This document shows, piece after piece, positions 1-7,426 of a stretch of 64,000 nucleotides of DNA. The notes beneath the pieces were generated by a model. The model ran no database searches. It saw only the letters and a program-made list of their open reading frames with translations, and was not told the origin of the DNA. The translations under genes were made by a program, and so were the position numbers. The DNA is from JBBQTQ01 sp038213135. Its GTDB lineage: Bacteria > Actinomycetota > Thermoleophilia > Gaiellales > Gaiellaceae. Position 1 is the first letter of the stretch. Every line of letters starts with the position of its first letter. Location of the stretch: the NCBI GenBank assembly GCA_038213135.1, contig JBBQTQ010000002.1, positions 10,734 to 74,733 on the forward strand, written 5' to 3'.

Positions 1-105
1 GCCGCGCTCGACGTCCCGCCGGAGCGCTTCCGGCTGACGCGCGCCCGCGTCGTGCTCGAGTCACCGGCCGCGATCGACCGGGCGTTCGTCTGGCTCCGAA
101 GGTGA
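1..105 (+). CDS. C-terminal tail of an unidentified provirus protein (partial)
   Basis: Frame 1 is open from the window edge for 34 codons and ends in TGA. The fragment is arginine-rich and contains no recognisable motif. The next gene starts on a GTG that overlaps this stop codon (GTGA), so both belong to one transcription unit. Function cannot be judged from the fragment. Confidence 0.55.
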   Translation, partial: AALDVPPERFRLTRARVVLESPAAIDRAFVWLRR

Positions 106-311
106 GCCGCGTCCCGCCATCCTTCCGCGACGGGTCGCTCCCGCCGCCCGCCGGCGGTGATAGCTCGCTCTTCGTCTGGCCCTGCGGCTGCGTCACCTCG
201 GGCTCGCGAACCGGGCCGCTCGTCCAGGACTGCGGCGACCAGCGCTGCTACCGCCGCACCGCGCCCGCGGTCCGCCGGCTCAGCCGCTCCGACCGGCGGC
301 GGCTCCTGTGA
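102..311 (+). CDS. Small cysteine-rich protein, possible zinc binder
   Basis: Encodes 69 residues from a GTG overlapping the previous stop. The middle has four cysteines in the arrangement C-x-C-x13-C-x4-C, beginning at PCGC, which resembles a small zinc ribbon; the C-terminus is arginine-rich. Such small Cys4 proteins are common in actinobacterial viruses, usually with unknown roles. The stop overlaps the GTG of the following membrane protein. The overlaps on both sides and the spacing of the cysteines support a real gene; the zinc-binding role is inference. Confidence 0.5.
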   Translation: MSRVPPSFRDGSLPPPAGGDSSLFVWPCGCVTSGSRTGPLVQDCGDQRCYRRTAPAVRRLSRSDRRRLL

Positions 312-457
312 TCGCTCTCTACCTGTGGCTCCACTTCTTCCTCGGCGCGCTCGCGACTGTGGCTGGCGTCTTCTACGGATGGGGGGCAGTCGCAGGTGTC
401 GCGCTCGCTTACGTTGGTGGGCGTGTCGCCGGCTGGCTCCTGGGTTTCGGGGCGTGA
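308..457 (+). CDS. Small membrane protein (49 aa)
   Basis: Begins on GTG overlapping the upstream stop and ends on TGA overlapping the GTG of the ATPase gene. Nearly the whole chain is hydrophobic or glycine/alanine-rich (two short spans, beginning IALYLWLHFFLGALATVAGV), with one arginine in the loop. In membrane-containing viruses several such proteins sit in the internal membrane vesicle. No family was recognised. Confidence 0.6.
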   Translation: MIALYLWLHFFLGALATVAGVFYGWGAVAGVALAYVGGRVAGWLLGFGA

Positions 458-1143
458 TCGGCTACCAGGAGCGGACGCTGCTGGCGGGGATGACGCAGTC
501 GGGGAAGAGCGAGCTCGCGAACTACCTCTTTAGCTTGCTCCGTGTCCGCCGGATCGTGATTGACTCGAAGGGGGAGTGGACGTTGCCGGGCGTGAAGTGC
601 TGGCATCTCCGGGCGCGTGATCGGGAGGGCGCGAGGTTCGAGGTGGACGGGATCGACTGGCAGGCGCCGATCATCCACATCCGTCATGCGTGGCTCGGGC
701 ATGGGGACGGGTCGCGGGAGCAGTTGGAGGCGCTGTTCGCTCGGATCGCTCGGCTGCCGCCGCCGTCGACGACCGTGCTGCACGAGGCGTACGCGGTGAG
801 CTCGGCGACCTGGACGCCGGCGGGGCTCCTGCAGCACGTCACGGCCGGGCAGGGGCGCGGGCATGGGCTGATCGTCTGCACGCAGCGGCCCCGGAACATC
901 GCGACGGTGCTGAAGACGGAGGCGAGCCACGTGTTCGTCTTCCCGCCGTTGACGACGGATGATCTCGACGAGGCGATTAGCGGTGTCCCGTTCCTCCCCA
1001 GGTCGCAGGCGCTCGAGCTCGCCGCCACGGTGCCGAAGTACGGCTACCTATGGGCTGACCGCAACGAGCGCCGCACGGACGTCGGCGACCCCCTCCCGGA
1101 TTACCTGCGTGCGGACACGGCGAAGCTGATCCGCCGCGCTTAG
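454..1143 (+). CDS. Genome-packaging ATPase, FtsK/HerA superfamily
   Basis: A 229-residue P-loop ATPase. Walker A is AGMTQSGKS at residues 11-19, and Walker B is TTVLHEAY near residues 106-113, where the acidic residue follows a histidine. CTQRP at about 142-146 matches the strand-4/sensor motif of HerA- and FtsK-type motors. It lacks the membrane and gamma domains of cellular FtsK (compare the 727-aa ftsK at 46198). The short single-domain form is the size of packaging ATPases of PRD1-lineage viruses, which pump DNA into a preformed capsid. The frame is open further upstream, but GTG at 454 overlaps the previous stop and puts the P-loop at the usual distance, so I chose it. Virus-type assignment rests on this gene and the capsid candidate. 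Confidence 0.85.
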   Translation: MIGYQERTLLAGMTQSGKSELANYLFSLLRVRRIVIDSKGEWTLPGVKCWHLRARDREGARFEVDGIDWQAPIIHIRHAWLGHGDGSREQLEALFARIARLPPPSTTVLHEAYAVSSATWTPAGLLQHVTAGQGRGHGLIVCTQRPRNIATVLKTEASHVFVFPPLTTDDLDEAISGVPFLPRSQALELAATVPKYGYLWADRNERRTDVGDPLPDYLRADTAKLIRRA

Positions 1144-1182
1144 GCGCGCCGGAGCGCCGAAGCGGCGGAGCGGCGGCGCGCC
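1143..1182 (+). terminator. Hairpin after the packaging ATPase
   Basis: Two copies of the self-complementary octamer GGCGCGCC (1143-1150 and 1175-1182) flank a GC-rich 24-base loop that can pair further. It lies in the only sizeable gap in the early part of the provirus, directly after the ATPase stop. No U-tract follows, so it could be a processing or attenuation element instead of a terminator. Confidence 0.35.
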
Positions 1183-1210
1183 TTGCCGATGGGTAGGGGT
1201 GGGTGCGAGG

Positions 1211-1357
1211 GTGCGCGCCGTGAAGCTCGGACGGTTCACCTTCGGTTACGTCGTCAGCGTCGGGATCGCGGCGGTCGTCTTCATTCTCGCCCTGAAGTGG
1301 GCGGGGCATCGCTTCCCGCAGGTCCCGGTCGTCGGCGCCGTCGCTCGCGCGATCTAA
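1211..1357 (+). CDS. Small single-span membrane protein (48 aa)
   Basis: GTG start at 1211 (an in-frame GTG also at 1220), stop TAA at 1355, three bases before the next ATG. A basic N-terminus (RAVKLGRF) is followed by one hydrophobic span of about 20 residues and a short basic tail, suggesting N-in topology. Small membrane proteins between ATPase and capsid genes are typical of tectivirus-like genomes. No family assigned. Confidence 0.6.
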   Translation: MRAVKLGRFTFGYVVSVGIAAVVFILALKWAGHRFPQVPVVGAVARAI

Positions 1358-1360
1358 GCG

Positions 1361-1903
1361 ATGAGCGACTACGAGCCCGATCAGACTTCCCCGCCGGCGT
1401 CCTCGACGCCCGAGGCTGGGATGCACCCGACAGAAGCCGCGCAGGCGTCCACCGTCACCTCGACGGACGAGCCCAGCTCGGACGCGAAGCCTGTGCAGGC
1501 TCCGCAGTTCGGTGGGGCGACTCCGGACGAGTCATTGGCCGCGGCTGTGAAGTTGCAGGGCGAGCCGGGCTACGTCAGCTCGAAGCCGATGCTCTCCACG
1601 GGCTCTTGGGGTGCCGAGGTCGCGGAGCTCGCCGACTTGCTGGCGAAGGCCGGCTACCCGAACCATGTCGCGGCCGGTCTCGCGGCGCCGATGCTCAGCG
1701 ATGAGCTGATGCGTTCGGTGCGCGCCTTCCAGGACGCCAACCAGGTCGACCCGACTTCGGCGCAGGACGGTGCCGCCCCGCTGATCCGGAAGGATCACGA
1801 GGGGATCGTCGACGCCGCCACCTGGGCCGCCCTGTACAAGAGCGCCGGCCAGGATCAGGCGGGGCTCGCGATCCGTGAGCGCTACCCGATGGCGGCGGCC
1901 TGA
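1361..1903 (+). CDS. Peptidoglycan-binding-domain virion protein (180 aa)
   Basis: The first 75 residues are a Pro/Ser/Thr/Ala-rich, probably disordered linker. Residues about 78-165 look like a peptidoglycan_binding_1 fold: STGSWGAEVAELADLLAKAG, then RSVRAFQDANQVD, then GIVDAATWAAL, the same order as in the endolysin at 9961. The TGA stop overlaps the ATG of the capsid candidate (TGATG). A wall-binding protein encoded next to the capsid gene may sit at the virion vertex. Domain assignment is moderate, virion location is inferred. Confidence 0.55.
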   Translation: MSDYEPDQTSPPASSTPEAGMHPTEAAQASTVTSTDEPSSDAKPVQAPQFGGATPDESLAAAVKLQGEPGYVSSKPMLSTGSWGAEVAELADLLAKAGYPNHVAAGLAAPMLSDELMRSVRAFQDANQVDPTSAQDGAAPLIRKDHEGIVDAATWAALYKSAGQDQAGLAIRERYPMAAA

Positions 1904-3153
1904 TGGACACCGCGAAGACTCGCGCTTTCGAGCGCGCCCGCCGCTACCAGGCCCGCCACGGCCGTTCCCTCGAAGAGGGCCAGATCATGGCCGCGATCGC
2001 GCACCGTCGCCGCGGCGCGAACCTCGACGATCCGGTGATCGCCGGCATGGTCGAGCTCGGCATCGGGCCGATCCTCGGCGGCGCCACCGGCTCCACTCCC
2101 GCGGCGACGTTCGCGACCGTCCCGAGCGACAGCTTCTTCGTGATCGCGCCCGAGGTGTTCGACGAGGCGACAATCCTGAACGTCTGGCAGTCCGCGCAGA
2201 AAGCCTTGCCGGCGCTGGGTCAGGGCGACGGCTTCGATCTCCCCGGCCGCGGTCTCTTGGCCGAGATCGAGATCATCTTCACGGGGACGGCGACGAACAC
2301 GCTGAACGGCGGCACCGTCACCTACACGGACTATTGGCCCTACGGCATCCTCGACAACATCCGCTTTAGCGTGAACGGCTCCCCGCTCTTGAACGCTCAG
2401 GGCCAGTCCTACGAGTACCGCCGCCAGGTGATCACCCGGAAGGCTCCGGACGCGATGACCTCGGCGCCGACGGCGACGGGGGCGAACACGGTCGAGGTTC
2501 ACTGGATCGTCCCGATCGCCGACAACATGGTCAACCTCTGGGGCGCGATCCTCACCCAGTCCGACGACCTGTACGCGCGCCTCGACTTCACGGTGGCCGC
2601 GCAGTCCAAGCTCGTCGCGCTGACAGGTGGCGCCACCATGACGCTCACCGGAAACCTGCAGCTCACCTACTTCGCCTTCGACGTGCCGATCGTCCCGATC
2701 GCCAACATGGGCGAGAAGGGCGTCCTCCCCGACACCGATGTCTTGCACCGCTTCAGCGAGTTCTCGGTGCCCGTCCTGGCGAACGGGGACACGGAGCTGA
2801 AGTTGCAGCAGACCGCCGGCGAGATCGAGCGGATCATCCTCTTCATCGACAACGTCGGCAGCCTGCTCGACGCCGCGAGCTGGAACACGATCCGTTTCCA
2901 GTTCGCCGAGACCGAGGAGCCGTACACGATCCTCGCCCACAACCTTCTCTCAAAGAACGCGCGCAACTACCTGGGGCGGATCACGCCGAAGGCGGCGGTC
3001 ATCGACTTCGCCTTCTGGAACCAGCGCCGCGACGCCCTCTATCCGAAGGGCGTGGCGAACCCGAAGGTGATCGTCAGCCTCCCGTCGACGGTCACGCCGA
3101 ACGCCGGCGCCCGCTTGTTCGGCGTTCAGGAGTCCCTCGTCGGCGGCGCGTAG
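1903..3153 (+). CDS. Candidate major capsid protein, double jelly-roll type
   Basis: A 416-residue soluble protein, the largest structural candidate, placed a few hundred bases after the packaging ATPase as in tectivirus-like genomes. After a basic helical N-terminus, sequence alternates short beta-like segments and turns, with two similar halves joined near residue 220-240. An aromatic-rich segment, YWPYGILDNIRFSVNG, near residue 145 and the phrase TLTGNLQLTYFAFDVP near 245 are the kind of beta-strand edges seen in jelly rolls. Length fits double jelly-roll capsid proteins (about 340-450 aa). There is no cysteine, signal or transmembrane helix. I cannot prove the fold from sequence alone; structure prediction would decide it. 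Confidence 0.55.
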   Translation: MDTAKTRAFERARRYQARHGRSLEEGQIMAAIAHRRRGANLDDPVIAGMVELGIGPILGGATGSTPAATFATVPSDSFFVIAPEVFDEATILNVWQSAQKALPALGQGDGFDLPGRGLLAEIEIIFTGTATNTLNGGTVTYTDYWPYGILDNIRFSVNGSPLLNAQGQSYEYRRQVITRKAPDAMTSAPTATGANTVEVHWIVPIADNMVNLWGAILTQSDDLYARLDFTVAAQSKLVALTGGATMTLTGNLQLTYFAFDVPIVPIANMGEKGVLPDTDVLHRFSEFSVPVLANGDTELKLQQTAGEIERIILFIDNVGSLLDAASWNTIRFQFAETEEPYTILAHNLLSKNARNYLGRITPKAAVIDFAFWNQRRDALYPKGVANPKVIVSLPSTVTPNAGARLFGVQESLVGGA

Positions 3154-3162
3154 GCCGGCGTC

Positions 3163-3312
3163 GTGCGCTCCACTCTCAAGCAGGTTCTCGCCGCCACCTT
3201 CGGCCTCGCCGCCCTCGTCATCGTGCTCGAGCACGCCGGCGGTTTCTCGAAGGTCCTCGCCTCCGGCGCGTCGGCGTATTCGACCGGCTTCAAGGCGCTG
3301 ACGAAGGTCTAG
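3163..3312 (+). CDS. Small membrane protein (49 aa)
   Basis: GTG start ten bases after the capsid gene stop; TAG at 3310. A basic start (RSTLKQ) leads into one hydrophobic span (LAATFGLAALVIVL), followed by a glycine/serine-rich tail ending in KALTKV. Likely a minor capsid or vesicle membrane protein; family unknown. Confidence 0.6.
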   Translation: MRSTLKQVLAATFGLAALVIVLEHAGGFSKVLASGASAYSTGFKALTKV

Positions 3313-3316
3313 CCGG

Positions 3317-3610
3317 ATGCGGCTCGGGATTCTCAACAACGGTGACCCCGGCCTGTACCGCTCCCAGCGTGGCCGTGCCGGCGCCGATCACCTGATGGCC
3401 CCCGATGTGGGGCAGGGTGGCCGCTACGTCATCACCACCGGCGAGGCGGACATGGCCAACGGTGCGATCGCGGCGCTGCCGGCGAACTGGCGGCGCGCGT
3501 TCGATCCGCACTCGGCGGGCTTCGCCGTCTTGGTCCTGGGCGTGATCCTCTTCCTGATCCACGCCCGCTTCGGCGCGAAGCTGACTGTCGGCGGAGCGGT
3601 CTCGAAGTAG
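3317..3610 (+). CDS. Membrane-anchored virion protein (97 aa)
   Basis: ATG at 3317, four bases after the previous stop. The N-terminal 65 residues are soluble and glycine-rich. Residues about 68-86 (AGFAVLVLGVILFLIHARFG) form one membrane span with a short basic tail, so the soluble part would face one side of a membrane. Unknown family; inferred minor virion protein. Confidence 0.6.
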   Translation: MRLGILNNGDPGLYRSQRGRAGADHLMAPDVGQGGRYVITTGEADMANGAIAALPANWRRAFDPHSAGFAVLVLGVILFLIHARFGAKLTVGGAVSK

Positions 3611-3621
3611 CGAGGCTGCCC

Positions 3622-3741
3622 GTGGAGACCTTCGCGGAAATCCTGCTCGCCCTCCTCGTCGTCGGCTTCGTCAAGGGGTACATCGGCGGCGGCTGGAACG
3701 GCGCCTTTCACTTCCTCAAGGTGAAGGTGGTGGGCGCGTGA
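3622..3741 (+). CDS. Small membrane protein (39 aa)
   Basis: GTG start at 3622. One hydrophobic segment (FAEILLALLVVGFV) is followed by a lysine/glycine-rich tail. The TGA stop overlaps the GTG of the next gene. Coding is supported by the tight overlap and strong third-position GC; no family recognised. Confidence 0.5.
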   Translation: METFAEILLALLVVGFVKGYIGGGWNGAFHFLKVKVVGA

Positions 3742-3869
3742 AGGGCTACGGCGCCTCGGCGATTCTGCTCTTCCTGATCGGCCTCGCGATCGTCGCGCGC
3801 ACCATCCGCGGCACCGGCTCCGGCGGCGGCTCGCACCTCATCAAACGCGTCCGGACCCTGGGGCTCTAG
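3738..3869 (+). CDS. Small membrane protein (43 aa)
   Basis: GTG start inside the preceding stop (GTGA). One hydrophobic helix (ASAILLFLIGLAIVA) is followed by a glycine-rich turn and a basic tail (HLIKRVRTLGL). TAG stop shares its last base with the next GTG. One of the series of tiny membrane proteins expected in a membrane-containing virion. Confidence 0.5.
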   Translation: MKGYGASAILLFLIGLAIVARTIRGTGSGGGSHLIKRVRTLGL

Positions 3870-4198
3870 TGGCGATCAACAGTCAGCGAACCCGGATCGT
3901 CCCCTGGGCCGGCGCCCCCGCGGGCGGTCACGGCTCCTGGGGCTCCCAGCCCTCCGGGCCGCTCCTGAACTTCGGCCAGAAGCCGGGCCGCGGCCGCCGG
4001 GGCAGCGCGGGCTCGAAGGGGCGCCCTGGCGGGATTCTGCCGAGCGCCGGCGCATTGGACTACGCGCACAAGCTCACCACCACCACGCTCCTGCTCGCCG
4101 GCGTCGTCGGCTTCCTGCTCTTCGGGCGCAACAAGAAGCCGCGTAGCGTGCTGCGCCGCCTCGCGAGTAAGCACGTCGTCCCCGCTGGGGGCAGCTAA
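3869..4198 (+). CDS. Basic, glycine-rich membrane protein (109 aa)
   Basis: GTG start on the last base of the previous stop. The first 60 residues are glycine/arginine/serine-rich and positively charged. One hydrophobic segment (TTTLLLAGVVGFLLFG) lies near residues 70-86 and is followed by a strongly basic tail. The charge pattern suggests contact with DNA or membrane lipid inside the particle (inference). No family recognised. Confidence 0.55.
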   Translation: MAINSQRTRIVPWAGAPAGGHGSWGSQPSGPLLNFGQKPGRGRRGSAGSKGRPGGILPSAGALDYAHKLTTTTLLLAGVVGFLLFGRNKKPRSVLRRLASKHVVPAGGS

Positions 4199-4201
4199 GC
4201 C

Positions 4202-4915
4202 GTGGCCGCAACGGTGCGCGTCCAGGGCGTCACCTACACGAGCCCGGACGAGGCCCGCGTCGCCGCGGACGAGATCGAATACAAGGCCGACGAGCTCGCC
4301 GGTGATCTCCGCGACCGCGGCAGGGACGCGGAGGCCGACCAGGTGCAGGATCGCGGCCACGCGAACGCCGAAAAGCTCCGCGCCTGGGCGCGCGAGCACG
4401 ACGAGCGCCAGGCCGCCGCGACCGCACAGCCGGAAGACACCCCGAAGGAACCGCCGGCGGCACCGCGGAAGAAGCCGAGCTCGGCGAAGGGCAGCGGTTC
4501 GGGCGGCCGGCGGCGAAGCGGGGGCTCGTCGTCGCGCCGCTCGGGATTCTTCACCGGCCGCCAGCGAACCCGGACGGTCTACCAGCGCTCCGGCCTGCAG
4601 GCGCAGGCGACCTCGGCGGGCTCGCTCCTCTGGCAGCTCCTCGGCCTCACGATCAGCGCCGCTCTGCTCACGCTCTTCCTGACTGACAAGGGCGCCTCCG
4701 CGTTCGGTGGCCTCGCCACCGGTCTCGCCGGCGCCCTCAAGCTGATCGTCGACCCCGTCGACCCACTCGCCCCCGGCAGCCTCCGAAGCGCCCTCGGCGC
4801 GCCTGCAGTCGCGGCGACGCCTGTCCTGAACACGATCCCCGGCGCGGGCGGTCGCCTCATGCGACCCATGCCCCGTAGGGGCGGTCTCCCGTTGCGCGGG
4901 GCGGTCGCGGTCTGA
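4202..4915 (+). CDS. Virion-associated membrane protein with charged N-terminal helix (237 aa)
   Basis: GTG start three bases after the previous stop. Residues 1-75 form a highly charged helical region (pairs of D/E and R/K, ADELAGDLRDRGRDAEADQV), 76-115 a Pro/Lys/Ser/Gly linker, 140-190 two hydrophobic stretches, and the tail is glycine/arginine/proline-rich. The last base of the stop starts the next ATG. Probably structural; function unknown. Confidence 0.55.
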   Translation: MAATVRVQGVTYTSPDEARVAADEIEYKADELAGDLRDRGRDAEADQVQDRGHANAEKLRAWAREHDERQAAATAQPEDTPKEPPAAPRKKPSSAKGSGSGGRRRSGGSSSRRSGFFTGRQRTRTVYQRSGLQAQATSAGSLLWQLLGLTISAALLTLFLTDKGASAFGGLATGLAGALKLIVDPVDPLAPGSLRSALGAPAVAATPVLNTIPGAGGRLMRPMPRRGGLPLRGAVAV

Positions 4916-5295
4916 TGGCGCTCGGCTCGGCAACCGGCCGCGGCGCCCCCTACGGCGCCGGCCGCTACATGGGCGGACGCTCCGGCGGCGCAGCCCGCTC
5001 GCCCCAGCACTTCTTGGTGAATGCTCAGCTCAACTACATCGGGGAGGTCACCCGCAGCTTCCGCGCCGCCGAGCTCTTGGTGATCCCCAAGCGCTCGCGC
5101 ACCTACTTCGGGCCGAAGACCCCGAAGACCGCCGCCCGCATCGCCAGCGGCCCCGACAGTGTGTTGCTCAGCGGCGAGTTCGGGACCACCCAGCCCGGCG
5201 GCGCCCAATACAACTTCCGCCGCGTCCGCGAGACCCTCCTGGCCCGCGCCAGGCTCTTCCGGTCAGTCGCCGCGAAACCGCAACGGGTGGCCTAG
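4915..5295 (+). CDS. Unknown provirus protein (126 aa)
   Basis: ATG at 4915 overlaps the previous stop (TGATG). A glycine-rich start of about 30 residues precedes a mixed alpha/beta-looking, basic region containing ELLVIPKRSRTYFGPKT. No membrane span or signal. TAG at 5293 overlaps the GTG of the next gene. I do not recognise the family. Confidence 0.5.
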   Translation: MALGSATGRGAPYGAGRYMGGRSGGAARSPQHFLVNAQLNYIGEVTRSFRAAELLVIPKRSRTYFGPKTPKTAARIASGPDSVLLSGEFGTTQPGGAQYNFRRVRETLLARARLFRSVAAKPQRVA

Positions 5296-6134
5296 TGCGG
5301 ATCACCCCTCAGAACCGCAAGCGCGCCCTGATCGGCGGTGTAGCCGGCGCCGTCCTGCTCGCCCTCTACCTACGCCACCGCCAAAACACCGCCGCCGCCG
5401 GCACGACCACCTCGACGGTCGGGACCCTGACTGACCCGACCGCCGGCTTCAGAGCGGTCGGAGCCGCAGCCGATCCGACGGCGGGCGTCGGCTCCGGTTT
5501 CGATCCGAGCACTCTTACCGACGGCGTCCCCTTCACGGACACAAGCGGCCTCGGCGTCCAGGCGGCCGCCCCCACCGACTTCACCCCGATCACGGACGCA
5601 ATTAGCGGCCTCGGCACGAACTTCACCGACCTCCAGACCCAGCTCAACGACCTCCAGACCGAAGTCGCCGCAGGCGTGCCCGCAGCCGCGCCGAAGCCGA
5701 CCACGCCCCCGCCCGCCGCGCCGCCGGCGACAAAGCAGGGCTTTTGGTGGACGATCGCCGGCAAGCAGACCTTCATCGACTCGAGCAAGGCCGGGACGTT
5801 CGTCGCCTGGCTGAAGGCGCACGGCGACAACCCCGACGCCTGGGCCGCGAACCACCCGGCCGCCGCCCGCCAGATCGGACTTGTCCCGCCCGCGGTCGCG
5901 CCGAAGCCGACCACGCATACCTCGAGCTCCCCCGCGGCCGAGACCGGCGGGGCGGCGCGCAAGCCGCCCGTCTCCGGCGTAGCCGGCAAAAAGACCGCGC
6001 CTGTCCCCGTGCAGATGCCGCCGCCGCCGCACATCATCGTCGCCGCCGCGCCCGCGCCTGCTCCGAAGCCCGCGCCGGCGCCTGTGAGGAAGCCCGTCGT
6101 GAAGCCGTCCGGCACGCAGGTACGGGCCCACTGA
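5295..6134 (+). CDS. Membrane-anchored, proline/alanine-rich stalk protein (279 aa)
   Basis: GTG start. Basic residues RITPQNRKR lead directly into one membrane span (ALIGGVAGAVLLALYL), so the rest should lie across the membrane. A Thr/Ala/Asp-rich stretch with a short heptad-like segment (FTDLQTQLNDLQTEVA) near residue 115 suggests an oligomeric stalk. A compact module around 150-200 (GFWWTIAGKQTFIDSSKA) is followed by a Pro/Ala/Lys-rich tail. It could be a vertex or spike-base protein; this is inference. Confidence 0.5.
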   Translation: MRITPQNRKRALIGGVAGAVLLALYLRHRQNTAAAGTTTSTVGTLTDPTAGFRAVGAAADPTAGVGSGFDPSTLTDGVPFTDTSGLGVQAAAPTDFTPITDAISGLGTNFTDLQTQLNDLQTEVAAGVPAAAPKPTTPPPAAPPATKQGFWWTIAGKQTFIDSSKAGTFVAWLKAHGDNPDAWAANHPAAARQIGLVPPAVAPKPTTHTSSSPAAETGGAARKPPVSGVAGKKTAPVPVQMPPPPHIIVAAAPAPAPKPAPAPVRKPVVKPSGTQVRAH

Positions 6135-7426
6135 TGGACTTCTCCGGCTGGGAACGTCAGGTGTTGAAGGCGATCGGGGCGCCGGTCACGGCGTCAAACG
6201 TTTTTTTTCTCGCGCGCTGGCACGCCGCCGAGCAGTCGGCTGCGCGTAACAACCCGCTGAACACGACCATCGCCTGGCCGGGCGCTACAGCGTTGCCCGG
6301 TAACTCGGCCGGCGTCAAGAGCTACCCGACGCCCGCCGCCGGCGCTACGGCCACCGCACGAACGCTCCTGAACGGCAACTACACCGGGATCGTCGCCGGC
6401 CTCCGCTCAGGCAGGACGCCGCCGACAAGGCTCCGTGACCTCGTCTACGCATCCCCGTGGGGCACACACACCGGCATCACCGTCGACAACCGCGTCGCCG
6501 CCGGCGGCGGCGGCCGGACGCCAGTCCGACCGAGCGGCGGCTACGTCAACCCGGTCCCGCCGGGCTCCACTTACGAGCGGATCGATCAGGGCGTCGACAC
6601 GATCACCACGCTCCCCGTGCGAGCGCCGGTCCCCGGCACGATCTTCAAGGTCAGCCCCGCCGGAAGCTGGGCGGGCGGCACGGGCGAGGCCGCCTACGAG
6701 CGCTTTGACAAGCCGCTCGCGGTCAACGGCCGCACCTACTACGGCGGATACTTCGCCGAGGAACACCCGCTCGTCCCGGAGGGCGCCCACGTGACCGCCG
6801 GCCAGCCGGTGCTCGCCGCCGGCGGCAACGAGCTCGGCTTCCTCGTCGGCCCGAACCTCCAGCTTCCCGCGCTGATCGGCGGCAAGGGCGCCGGCACTCA
6901 GGAGACCCAGGCCGGCCGCGACTTCGCCTCGTTCCTCCGTGCTCTCGGCTTCAGCGCGATCCCCAGCCGCATCCCCGCCGCCAGCGGAGTCAAGCCCGGC
7001 TCGCCGGCGCGGACGATGGCGAGCGCTACGGGGGCGCCTTCGAGTCAGTGTCAGGGGCATTGTCGGCCCGGTTACACGTACGACCCGTCCGGCACGCCTG
7101 GCACGAACGTGACGAGCAAGTTTCATGCGAGCGACCCGACCGCTGGCCTGGTGATGGAAGTGGCGACCTGTGATGGCGCGAAGGGGGCCTGCTACCAGAC
7201 CTCGGGCCCTAACAGTGTCAGCAGCGCCGTAACCGACTTGTTCGGGCAGTTCACGACGTGGCTAGAGCACGAAGCCAGCTACGCCGGGCTCTGGCTCCTC
7301 TTCATGCTGCTCGGCTTCGGCCTGATGTTCGCGGGGCTGAACCGTGCCTTTGGGATCAGGGAGAAGGCGCAGGCGGCGGTCGTGCAGGCCGGCGCCGCGG
7401 AGGGTGGGGCGGCGGTGGCGGCGTGA
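6134..7426 (+). CDS. Virion lytic protein: lysozyme-like plus degenerate M23-like module, membrane anchor
   Basis: ATG at 6134 overlaps the previous TGA; 430 aa. The first ~110 residues resemble phage glucosaminidase/transglycosylase-type modules (ARWHAAEQSAARNNPLNTT). Residues ~145-265 follow the M23/lysostaphin-like core (YERIDQGVD, RAPVPGTIFKV, GAHVTAGQPVLAAGG), but the zinc histidine expected before GVD is Gln and no HxH is seen, so peptidase activity is doubtful. A cysteine-containing region precedes a span near residue 385-405 (LWLLFMLLGFGLMFAGL) and a basic, alanine-rich tail. Tectivirus-like virions carry membrane-bound lytic enzymes used during DNA entry, which fits. The stop overlaps the next GTG. 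Confidence 0.6.
   Translation: MDFSGWERQVLKAIGAPVTASNVFFLARWHAAEQSAARNNPLNTTIAWPGATALPGNSAGVKSYPTPAAGATATARTLLNGNYTGIVAGLRSGRTPPTRLRDLVYASPWGTHTGITVDNRVAAGGGGRTPVRPSGGYVNPVPPGSTYERIDQGVDTITTLPVRAPVPGTIFKVSPAGSWAGGTGEAAYERFDKPLAVNGRTYYGGYFAEEHPLVPEGAHVTAGQPVLAAGGNELGFLVGPNLQLPALIGGKGAGTQETQAGRDFASFLRALGFSAIPSRIPAASGVKPGSPARTMASATGAPSSQCQGHCRPGYTYDPSGTPGTNVTSKFHASDPTAGLVMEVATCDGAKGACYQTSGPNSVSSAVTDLFGQFTTWLEHEASYAGLWLLFMLLGFGLMFAGLNRAFGIREKAQAAVVQAGAAEGGAAVAA

Noticed and set aside
157..453. Long N-terminal extension of the packaging ATPase
   Set aside because: The extension reads in a different frame over two small overlapping genes and is Arg/Ala/Pro-rich; GTG 454 overlaps the previous stop and fits the ATPase fold.
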